From: UBA4615 sp035628395
Lineage (GTDB): Bacteria; Pseudomonadota; Gammaproteobacteria; Burkholderiales; Burkholderiaceae_E
Direction: 5' to 3'
Assembly: GCA_035628395.1 (NCBI GenBank)
Contig: DASPJX010000195.1
Span: 1-5,014, forward strand
Length of the DNA: 5,014 nt
Shown: piece after piece, positions 1 through 4,988 of the stretch
Layout: each line of letters starts with the position of its first letter
How positions within the stretch are numbered: position 1 is the stretch's first letter
Program-made: the position numbers and the translations under genes
The notes under the pieces: generated by a model
Databases searched by the model: none
Told to the model about the DNA's origin: nothing
Seen by the model: the letters and a program-made list of their open reading frames with translations, nothing else

Positions 1-129
1 CCGCGCTCCCATGCCGCGCTCCCATGCCGCGCTCCCATGCCGCGCTCCCTCGCCGTGGAGCCTCGCCGTGGGCCTTGCCGTGGGCCTTGCCGTGGGGCCT
101 CGACGCGCCGCCTCGACGCGGCGCCCCCG
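1..129. repeat. 13-bp tandem repeat array, decaying to the right, truncated by the window edge
   Basis: Three identical 13-bp units, CCGCGCTCCCATG, occupy 1-13, 14-26 and 27-39. A fourth (40-52) differs only in its last three bases. Beyond this the array continues in degraded form: CCGTGGAGCCTCG (53-65), two 12-bp units CCGTGGGCCTTG (66-77 and 78-89), CCGTGGGGCCTCG (90-102) and ACGCGCCGCCTCG (103-115), then a last remnant to about 129. The first base of the window is the first base of a unit, so the array probably continues leftward. Since 13 is not a multiple of 3, the ATG in each unit opens a different plus-strand frame; the resulting reading frames are artefacts and no gene is called. The array lies just past the 3' end of the crotonase gene. 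Confidence 0.9.
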
Positions 130-149
130 TGCCGGCTCGCCGCCCCGCC

Positions 150-174
150 CCGCGCCGCGCGTTCAGCGGCGCGG
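150..174 (-). terminator. GC-only hairpin spanning the crotonase stop codon (possible 3'-end structure)
   Basis: A perfect 9-bp inverted repeat, CCGCGCCGC (150-158) and GCGGCGCGG (166-174), encloses a 7-nt loop that contains the crotonase TGA (165-163 on the minus strand). The stem is all G-C, so it would be very stable in RNA. No U-run follows it on the minus strand; the sequence just downstream is G-rich. It is therefore not a classical intrinsic terminator. It could protect the 3' end, act with Rho, or be a chance product of high GC content and the Pro-Arg-Arg codons at the C terminus. Confidence 0.3.
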
Positions 175-996
175 CGTCGTCGGATCGACGAACGCCGGCG
201 CCCGCTTCTGCAGGTTCGCGGTCACCGCCTCGACCTGGTTGGCGCTGCCGAGCAGCCGGATCTGCTCGTCCGATTCCGCCTGCAGCACCGTCGCCGGGTC
301 GGCCGACTCGGCGAGCGAGAGCAGCCGCTTGGCCGCGCGGACGGCGTCGGGGCTGCGGCCGGCGACCTCGCGCGCGAACGCGAGCGCCTCGGCGCGCGGG
401 TCGTCGCACACGCGGGTCGCGAAGCCGAGCGCGTGCGCCTCGCGTCCGTCGAACACCCGGCCGCTCCAGGTCAGCTCGCGGATCACGTCGGCGCGCGCGA
501 GCGTGCGCATCAGCAGCGCGCCGCCCATGTCGGGCACGAGCCCCCACTTGATCTCCATCACCGACATCCGGGTGTCGGGCGCGACGAAACGCAGGTCGGC
601 GCCGAGTGCGAGCTGGAAGCCGCCGCCGAAGGCCACGCCGTGCACCGCCGCGACCACCGGCACCGGCACGTCGCGCCAGACCGTGACCGCGTACTGCGCG
701 GAATTCGCGAGGCCGTGGGTGCGCGCGCCGAGCCGCATCTCGTGCGACAGGCCCATGCCGCCGTCGCCGGGCGCGGCGGCCATCTTCTCGAAGCGCCCCA
801 TGTCGAGGCCCGCGCAGAACGCGCGGCCCTCGCCCGAGAGCACCACCGCGCGCAGGCCGGGCTCGTCGGCGAGCCGCCGGCCGGTGTCGACCAGCGCCTC
901 GAACATCGCCGGGTCGAGCGCGTTCATCTTCTCGGCGCGCACCAGCCGCACGTCGGCGACGCCCGCCTCGATCGTCACCTCGATCCGCTTGTCCAT
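163..996 (-). CDS. Crotonase-fold enoyl-CoA hydratase/isomerase family protein
   Basis: This encodes a 277-residue member of the crotonase superfamily, cytosolic enzymes acting on acyl-CoA thioesters by hydration, isomerisation or related steps, usually in fatty-acid or aromatic-acid breakdown. The oxyanion-hole segments are clear: RAFCAGLDM (58-66) and HGVAFGGGFQLALGADLRF (119-137). The following segment, MEIKWGLVPDMGG (147-159), aligns without gaps to the second catalytic region. There Glu148 sits at the second catalytic Glu of enoyl-CoA hydratase and Asp156 at the Asp of dienoyl-CoA isomerase. The first catalytic acid is replaced by Gln128, so simple hydratase activity is uncertain. The start at 996 is set by a GGAGG with 6-nt spacing; the frame stays open much further upstream only because stop codons are rare at this GC. 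The gene begins 29 nt after ugpQ and is probably co-transcribed with it. Family assignment is sure; the reaction is not. Confidence 0.93.
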   Translation of the reverse strand: MDKRIEVTIEAGVADVRLVRAEKMNALDPAMFEALVDTGRRLADEPGLRAVVLSGEGRAFCAGLDMGRFEKMAAAPGDGGMGLSHEMRLGARTHGLANSAQYAVTVWRDVPVPVVAAVHGVAFGGGFQLALGADLRFVAPDTRMSVMEIKWGLVPDMGGALLMRTLARADVIRELTWSGRVFDGREAHALGFATRVCDDPRAEALAFAREVAGRSPDAVRAAKRLLSLAESADPATVLQAESDEQIRLLGSANQVEAVTANLQKRAPAFVDPTTPRR

Positions 997-1002
997 CTCC
1001 GT

Positions 1003-1007
1003 CCTCC
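1003..1007 (-). promoter_or_regulatory. Shine-Dalgarno site that fixes the crotonase start
   Basis: On the minus strand GGAGG lies 6 nt before the ATG at 996, within a purine-rich stretch that repeats GGACGGAG. It decides the start: the same frame is open back to 2058, but that longer reading runs antiphase through ugpQ and through the 44-bp repeats, and crotonase homology begins only at Met 996. Confidence 0.8.
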
Positions 1008-1025
1008 GTCCTCGTCGGCGGCCGC

Positions 1026-1796
1026 TCAGGGCCGAATCAGGTCCACCGCGTCGGTGATCACCGCATCGACGCCCCAGGCCCGCAGCGCGTCGACGCGCGC
1101 GGGCTCGTTCGGCGTGTAGGTCAGCACCCGGACGCCCTCGCCGCGGGCGCGGGCGACGAGCTCGGCGTCGAGCGCCAGGTGCTTCGCGTCGAGCGCCGCG
1201 CAGCCGAGCCGGCGCAGCCGCGCCGGCCAGTCCTCGGGCACGCGGTCGACGAGCAGCGCCCTCGGCAGCCGCGGCACCGCGCGCTGCGCGGCGGCGAGCG
1301 CGTCCTCCGAGAACGACGACAGCAGCGGCGGCACCGCCGCGCCGCGCCACGCGTGCGCCGCCGCGATCGCGACCGCGGCCCCGGTCTCGGCCTCGCGGCC
1401 CGGCACCGGCTTGATCTCGACGTTGGCCATCAGTCCGTTCGCGCGCAGCCACGCGGCGACGTTCGCGAAGGTCGGCACCGGCTCGCCGGCCCAGGCCGGC
1501 CCGTGCCACGATCCGGCGTCGAGCTGGGCGATCTCGGCGAGCGTCAGCGCGCCGGCGAAGCCGCGCCCGTTGGTGGTGCGATCGAGCGTCGCGTCGTGCA
1601 GCAGGATCGGCTTGCCGTCGGCGGTGAGCTTCACGTCGAACTCGAACATCCGGTAGCCGTGCGCGGCCCCGACCCGCATCGCGGCGAGGGTGTTCTCCGG
1701 CGCGAGCAGCCCCGCGCCGCGATGCGCGACGAGCGGCGGATACGGCCAGCGGTCGAAGTCGACCTGCCAGTCGGGGAGCGCGTCGGATTCGGCCAT
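1026..1796 (-). CDS. ugpQ: Glycerophosphodiester phosphodiesterase UgpQ
   Basis: UgpQ hydrolyses glycerophosphodiesters (deacylated phospholipid head groups such as glycerophosphocholine) to sn-glycerol-3-phosphate and an alcohol in the cytosol. The 256-residue protein is collinear with E. coli UgpQ (about 247 aa): WPYPPLVAHRGAGLLAPENT (17-36) carries His25, Arg26 and Glu34. FEFDVKLTADGKPILLHD (51-68) carries the metal-binding Glu52 and Asp54 and the second catalytic His67. DAGSW (93-97), MANVEIKP (123-130, metal ligand Glu127), PPLLSSF (156-162) and the C-terminal WGVDAVITDAVDLI (241-254) complete the TIM-barrel signature. No signal peptide is seen, consistent with a cytosolic enzyme. A GGAG (1807-1810) lies 10 nt before the ATG. 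In E. coli ugpQ ends the ugpBAEC operon; here a DMT transporter and a repeat region lie upstream, so the gene is detached from any visible Ugp transporter and is paired instead with the crotonase gene. Confidence 0.96.
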   Translation of the reverse strand: MAESDALPDWQVDFDRWPYPPLVAHRGAGLLAPENTLAAMRVGAAHGYRMFEFDVKLTADGKPILLHDATLDRTTNGRGFAGALTLAEIAQLDAGSWHGPAWAGEPVPTFANVAAWLRANGLMANVEIKPVPGREAETGAAVAIAAAHAWRGAAVPPLLSSFSEDALAAAQRAVPRLPRALLVDRVPEDWPARLRRLGCAALDAKHLALDAELVARARGEGVRVLTYTPNEPARVDALRAWGVDAVITDAVDLIRP

Positions 1797-2181
1797 GCGT
1801 GAGGGTCTCCGGGAGCGGCCCGGCGCGGCGGCGGGCGGCCGCCGATGGTACCCGACGGGCCCCGCGCGCCGGGGCGGTCCGTTCCGCGACGGTGCGTCGT
1901 GCGCCCGGCTTCCGCCCCCCGCCTCCGCTCGGCCTGCGCCCGACTTCCGCGCGAGTTTCCCCCCGCCTCCGCTCGGCCTGCGCCCGACTTCCGCCCGAGT
2001 TTCCCTCGGCCTCCGCTCGGCCTGCGCCCGACTTCCATCCGGACTCCACCCGGCTCACGCCTCGGCTCCATCCGGCCTGCGCCTCGCCTCCGCGCCACCT
2101 CCGCGCAGCACGGCCGTCCGCGCCGCGATTCCGCGCGCCGTCAGGTTGTTCGTCCTCGGCTTGCGTGCCGTCACACCGCCG
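1797..2181. other. 385-nt non-coding region between the transporter gene and ugpQ
   Basis: No gene is supported here. The frames that stay open across it encode only low-complexity Arg/Ala/Pro/Ser-rich peptides generated by the repeats. It holds the 44-bp tandem array (1921-2052), a half-unit remnant before it (1899-1920) and a decayed remnant after it (to about 2105). A 6-bp GC hairpin, GCCCCG (1859-1864) with CGGGGC (1870-1875), lies nearer ugpQ. Three copies of GCCGTCA lie next to the transporter stop codon. It probably contains the promoter and leader of ugpQ, but I see no convincing -35/-10 pair and no Pho box. The plus strand of the array is pyrimidine-rich, so a ugpQ leader transcript through it would be G/A-rich. 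Confidence 0.7.
1921..2052. repeat. 44-bp tandem repeat, three units
   Basis: Units begin at exactly 1921, 1965 and 2009. Their first 28 bases, starting GCCTCCGCTCGGCCTG and ending CGACTTCC, are identical in all three. Units 1 and 2 differ at only 3 of 44 positions; the second half of unit 3 is more diverged. A partial copy, GCGCCCGGCTTCCGCC, precedes the array (about 1901-1916). Related pieces such as CTCCATCCGGCCTGCGCC (2066-2083) follow it. The two 22-nt halves of a unit match at about 13 of 22 positions when laid over each other, which suggests an ancestral 22-bp unit. The period is not a multiple of 3, which argues against coding. No spacer-repeat organisation is present, so this is not a CRISPR array. 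Confidence 0.92.
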
Positions 2182-2184
2182 TCA
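2137..2184. repeat. Three direct copies of heptamer GCCGTCA
   Basis: GCCGTCA (TGACGGC on the minus strand) occurs at 2137-2143, 2167-2173 and 2178-2184. The last two are 11 bp apart, about one helical turn, and the third overlaps the transporter stop codon. The cluster lies upstream of ugpQ and could be a binding site for a regulator, but it is far from the ugpQ start (about 340 nt) and could be chance in such biased sequence. Confidence 0.25.
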
Positions 2185-3060
2185 AGCCGCGCGCCGGCGC
2201 TCGCGCGCGAGCAGGAACAGCCCGCTGCCGATCACGACCGCGGTGCCGGCCACCACGCTCCAGCCGGGGACGTCGCCGAAGACGAGCCAGCCCAGCAGCG
2301 TCATCCAGACGATCTGCTGGTACAGGAACGGGCCGAGCACCGAGGCCGGCGCGTAGCGGTGCGCGAGCGCGAGGAGCCAGTGGCCCAGTCCGCCCGCCGC
2401 GCCCATCAGCCCGAGCAGCGCCCAGTCGGCCGCGTGCTGCGGCGTGCGCCAGACGGCCAGCGCGAACGGCGCGAGCAGCGCCGCCGCGGCGAGCGCCGAC
2501 AGGAACTGCGTCGCCTCGGGCGAGTCGCTCGCCGCGAGCCGTCGCGTCAGCAGGTTGAAGAGCGCGTAGATCACCGCGTTGCCGATCGACAGCAGGATCG
2601 CCGGATGGAAGCCCTGCGTGCCCGGCCGCACGATCAGCAGCACCCCGGCGAAGCCGGCGACGATCGCCGCCCAGCGCGCGGCGTCGAGCCGCTCGCGCAG
2701 CAGCCAGGCCCCGAACAGCGCGATCAGGATCGGCACCGCGAACTGCACCGCGCCGGTCTCGGCGAGCTGCAGGTACCGCAGCGCCCAGAAGTTGAGCCCG
2801 GTCATCGCGAACAGCATCGCGCCCCGCAGCAGCTGCAGCCGCGGATGCGCGGTGCGGATCAGCGCGCGGCCGTGCCGCGGCGCGAGCAGCGCGCAGGCGA
2901 ACAGCACGTGGAAGCCGAATCGCAGCCAGACCACCTCGACCACCGGCAGCGAGCGCACCAGCCACTTCGCGCAGGCGTCGAGCACCGCGAAGCACAGGAA
3001 GGTCACCGACACGATCCCGATGCCCACCAGCCGGTTGCGGGCGCTGTCCTCCTTCAGCAT
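2182..3060 (-). CDS. DMT-superfamily (EamA) inner-membrane transporter
   Basis: This 292-residue integral membrane protein has two tandem EamA halves and about ten predicted helices, at roughly 12-34, 38-60, 76-97, 103-121, 129-146, 152-172, 185-204, 212-233, 241-261 and 266-285. Family hallmarks are LNFWALRYLQLAETGAVQF (89-107, around helices 3-4), the basic RERLDAARW after helix 4, and the second-half GPFLYQQIVWMTLLGWLVFG (243-262). Relatives export or import metabolites and amino acids; the substrate cannot be read from sequence. The ATG overlaps the stop of the oxidoreductase gene (ATGCTGA, 3060-3054), so translation is probably coupled. No good ribosome-binding site precedes the ATG; instead AAGGAGG lies inside codons 3-5. 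The next in-frame alternative, the GTG at codon 12, is about 20 nt past that motif, too far to be preferred. The C terminus ends in an Arg-rich cytoplasmic tail. Confidence 0.93.
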   Translation of the reverse strand: MLKEDSARNRLVGIGIVSVTFLCFAVLDACAKWLVRSLPVVEVVWLRFGFHVLFACALLAPRHGRALIRTAHPRLQLLRGAMLFAMTGLNFWALRYLQLAETGAVQFAVPILIALFGAWLLRERLDAARWAAIVAGFAGVLLIVRPGTQGFHPAILLSIGNAVIYALFNLLTRRLAASDSPEATQFLSALAAAALLAPFALAVWRTPQHAADWALLGLMGAAGGLGHWLLALAHRYAPASVLGPFLYQQIVWMTLLGWLVFGDVPGWSVVAGTAVVIGSGLFLLARERRRAA

Positions 3061-4178
3061 CCGTCGTCGGGCGCGCGCGCGCCGACCGTCGCCGCGACCT
3101 CGGCCGCGATCGCGAGCGACGCGGTCAGGCCCGGCGACTCGATGCCGAACAGGTTCACGAGGCCCGCCACGCCGTGCGTCGCCGGGCCCCGGATCTGGAA
3201 GTCGCCGGCCGGCTCGTCGGGCCCGGTGACCTTGGGGCGCACGCCGGTGTAGCCCGGCTGCAGCGCGCCGTCCGGCAGGTCCGGCCAGTAGCGGCGGATC
3301 GCGCGCTCGAAGCCCGCCCGCACTCCGTCCTCGAACGCGTAGTCGGGCGCCTCGAGCCAGCGCGTGACGTCGGGCCCGAAGCGGCAGCGGCCGGCCAGAT
3401 CGAGCGTCACGTGGATGCCGAGTCCGGCCTCGTCGGGCATCGGGTAGACGAGGTGCGAGAACGGCGAGCGGCCGGCGAGCGTGAAGTAGTGGCCCTTCGC
3501 GAAGCGCGCGGGCGGCACGTGGCGCGCGGACAGTCCCTCGATCGAGGCGGCGACGCGCTGCGCGGCGAGCCCCGCGGCGTTGACGACCAGCGCGCAGCGC
3601 AGCGCCATCGGCTCGGCGCCGCCGGTGCGCAGCTCGATGCCGCCGTCGGCGACGCGTCCGCCGATCACCGGGGTGTGGGTGACGAGGGTCGCGCCCTCCG
3701 CCTCGGCGTCGCCGAGCAGCGCGAGCATCAGCGCGTGGCTGTCGACGATGCCGGTGCTCCCCGACCACAGCCCGGCGACCGCGCGCACCGCGGGCTCGAG
3801 GCGCGCGACGCCCGCCGCGTCGAGCGGCTCGAGCGGCACGCCGTTCGCCTCGGCCTTGCGGGCGACGTCGGCGAGCCGCCCGAGCTCCGACGCGTCGGTG
3901 GCGACGAGCACCTTGCCGATGCGCCGGTGGGGCACGCCGCGCGCCGCGCAGTAGCGGTAGAGCCGCGCCTTGCCCTCGACGCACAGCCTCGCCTTCAGCG
4001 ATCCCGCCGGGTAGTACAGGCCCGCGTGGATCACCTCGGAGTTGCGCGACGAGGTCTGCGTGCCGAAGGCGCCCTCGGCCTCGAGCACCAGCACCTCCCT
4101 GCCCGCCGAGGCCAGCGCGCGGGCGATCGCGAGCCCCACCACGCCGGCGCCGACCACCACCGCGTCGACCGATTCCAT
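3054..4178 (-). CDS. FAD-dependent oxidoreductase, L-2-hydroxyglutarate dehydrogenase-like (DAO family)
   Basis: This 374-residue flavoprotein belongs to the D-amino-acid-oxidase fold family. The Rossmann motif for FAD is AVVVGAGVVGLAIARALA (6-23, GxGxxG at 10-15), with Glu33 at the end of the second strand for the ribose. SSRNSEVIHAGLYYP (43-57) and the C-terminal NLFGIESPGLTASLAIA (342-358) are typical of the L-2-hydroxyglutarate dehydrogenase/LhgO group. Members oxidise L-2-hydroxyglutarate to 2-oxoglutarate, passing electrons to the respiratory chain. VNAAG (199-203) is the second FAD-contact motif. It is shorter than E. coli LhgO (about 420 aa), so another 2-hydroxy acid or amine may be the substrate, and no symbol is given. 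The start at 4178 is the only ATG, GTG or TTG in frame before the reading would run into the glutathione transferase gene. No Shine-Dalgarno is visible, but a TACAAT lies 6 nt upstream. It overlaps the downstream transporter gene by 7 nt. Confidence 0.92.
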   Translation of the reverse strand: MESVDAVVVGAGVVGLAIARALASAGREVLVLEAEGAFGTQTSSRNSEVIHAGLYYPAGSLKARLCVEGKARLYRYCAARGVPHRRIGKVLVATDASELGRLADVARKAEANGVPLEPLDAAGVARLEPAVRAVAGLWSGSTGIVDSHALMLALLGDAEAEGATLVTHTPVIGGRVADGGIELRTGGAEPMALRCALVVNAAGLAAQRVAASIEGLSARHVPPARFAKGHYFTLAGRSPFSHLVYPMPDEAGLGIHVTLDLAGRCRFGPDVTRWLEAPDYAFEDGVRAGFERAIRRYWPDLPDGALQPGYTGVRPKVTGPDEPAGDFQIRGPATHGVAGLVNLFGIESPGLTASLAIAAEVAATVGARAPDDGC

Positions 4179-4184
4179 CGGGCG

Positions 4185-4190
4185 ATTGTA
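4185..4190 (-). promoter_or_regulatory. Putative -10 element (TACAAT) immediately before the oxidoreductase start
   Basis: TACAAT on the minus strand matches the sigma-70 -10 consensus at five of six positions and is the most AT-rich hexamer in this region. Only 6 nt separate it from the ATG at 4178, so transcription would begin at or within a base or two of the start codon. That would give a leaderless message, in keeping with the lack of a ribosome-binding site. No good -35 hexamer is found 16-18 bp upstream, which limits confidence. Confidence 0.4.
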
Positions 4191-4273
4191 GGCGACCGCC
4201 CCGGTGCGGCTGCGGTAACCTTGCCTCCCCGCGATCGCGCCCCGAGCCGCGACCGCCGATCCGGAACGACCCG

Positions 4274-4278
4274 AGGAG
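4274..4278 (+). promoter_or_regulatory. Shine-Dalgarno site of the glutathione transferase gene
   Basis: AGGAG, within GAGGAGA, stands 6 nt before the ATG at 4285 and supports that start. The contrast with the divergent oxidoreductase gene, which has no such site, is marked. Confidence 0.85.
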
Positions 4279-4284
4279 ACATCG

Positions 4285-4950
4285 ATGACCACCCGACTCC
4301 ACTACGCGTCAGGCGCGTGCTCGTTCGTGCCGCACGCCGCGCTCGAGACGATCGCCGCCGCCACCGGCGAGACCTTCGAGTTCGCGCCGATCAGGCTGCA
4401 CAAGGGCGAGCAGCGCACGCCCGAGTACCTCGCGCTGAACCCGAACGGCCAGGTGCCGCTGCTCGTCGTCGACGACCGGCCGCTGTCCCAGATCGTCGCG
4501 ATCTGCGAGTACCTCGCCTCGCGCCATCCGCAGTGCGGGCTGCTGCCGGCCGACCCGTGGCTGCGCGCGCAGCAGCTGTCGATGCTGGCGTGGATGAACA
4601 ACACCGTGCATCCGACGTTCACGCACTTCTTCATGCCGGCGAAGTTCACCGACGATCCGGCCGCGCAGGCCTCGATCAAGGCGCAGGCGGCGGTCCAGTA
4701 CCGCGGGCACCTCGAGCGGATCCAGGGCTGGCTCGCCTGCGCGCAGCCGTGGCTGGGCGGCGAGCGCGCCTCGTTCGTCGACTGGTACGCGCTGACGCTG
4801 TTCCGGTGGGGCGGCTTCGCCGGGATCGATCCGGCCACGCTGCCCGAGTATCGGGCGTTCGTCGGGCGGCTGGCGGACACGCCGGCGGTCGCGGCCGCGA
4901 TGGCGCGCGAGAAGATCGACCTGGAGACCTACAAGCCGGCGACCGCCTGA
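4285..4950 (+). CDS. Glutathione S-transferase, bacterial beta class-like
   Basis: This is a cytosolic, 221-residue glutathione transferase that would conjugate or otherwise use glutathione with electrophilic or oxidised substrates. The N-terminal thioredoxin-fold domain (about 1-80) has LHYASGACSFVPH (5-17), placing Cys12 at the catalytic Cys of beta-class enzymes such as E. coli GstA. The cis-proline loop NPNGQVPLL (52-60) follows, then LSQIVAICEYL (67-77). The all-helical C-terminal domain (about 93-221) has WMNNTVHPTF (103-112), in which His109 corresponds to the active-site His of E. coli GST. ASFVDWYALTLFRW (162-175) holds the Ser/Asp N-capping box of helix 6. The residue after Gln69 is Ile70, where many GSTs have Ser or Gly contacting the gamma-glutamyl group. 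A strong ribosome-binding site supports the start. The gene stands alone on the plus strand, divergent from the oxidoreductase with 106 nt between them. Confidence 0.95.
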   Translation: MTTRLHYASGACSFVPHAALETIAAATGETFEFAPIRLHKGEQRTPEYLALNPNGQVPLLVVDDRPLSQIVAICEYLASRHPQCGLLPADPWLRAQQLSMLAWMNNTVHPTFTHFFMPAKFTDDPAAQASIKAQAAVQYRGHLERIQGWLACAQPWLGGERASFVDWYALTLFRWGGFAGIDPATLPEYRAFVGRLADTPAVAAAMAREKIDLETYKPATA

Positions 4951-4959
4951 GGGCGCGGT

Positions 4960-4988
4960 CCGCCGCGTGCCGCGGCACGTGCCGGCGG
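4960..4988 (+). terminator. GC-rich hairpin downstream of the glutathione transferase gene
   Basis: CCGCCG (4960-4965) pairs with CGGCGG (4983-4988) around an inner perfect palindrome CGTGCCGCGGCACG (4966-4979), with a 3-nt bulge TGC (4980-4982). It begins 10 nt after the stop codon, where a terminator is expected, but no T-run follows, so termination there would not be of the classical intrinsic type. The overlapping palindrome GGCACGTGCC (4974-4983) allows an alternative fold or a protein-binding site. Confidence 0.4.

Noticed and set aside
11..1119. Three overlapping plus-strand frames starting at ATGs 13 bp apart.
   Set aside because: Their starts come from the 13-bp repeat units and their bodies are antisense to the crotonase gene.
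1921..2052. Possible CRISPR array.
   Set aside because: The units abut with no unique spacers, and no cas genes are present.
163..2058. A single 631-codon minus-strand reading frame that could be taken for a fusion protein with a long N-terminal domain.
   Set aside because: Only the part from 996 has crotonase homology. The rest is antiphase to ugpQ and runs through the 44-bp repeats, and a good ribosome-binding site marks the start at 996.
1797..2181. Pho box upstream of ugpQ, expected from E. coli regulation of ugp genes.
   Set aside because: No pair of CTGTCA-like direct repeats with an AT-rich spacer is visible.
2157..2185. TTGACG on the minus strand, a good -35 hexamer, over the transporter stop codon.
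   Set aside because: The sequence 17-18 bp downstream (AAGCCG) does not resemble a -10 element, and the site is far from ugpQ.
2199..2212. Perfect palindrome GCTCGCGCGCGAGC near the 3' end of the transporter gene.
   Set aside because: It is explained by the Ala-Arg-Glu-Arg codons in high-GC usage and lies inside coding sequence.
1690..3252. A long plus-strand open frame of 520 codons.
   Set aside because: It is antisense to ugpQ, the repeat region, the transporter and the end of the oxidoreductase. Its product is low-complexity Arg/Gln/His/Pro-rich, typical of shadow frames in high-GC DNA.
4192..4221. Possible promoter for the GST gene (GCGACC, 18-bp spacer, TAACCT).
   Set aside because: Both hexamers match consensus at about three of six positions only, which is too weak to call.
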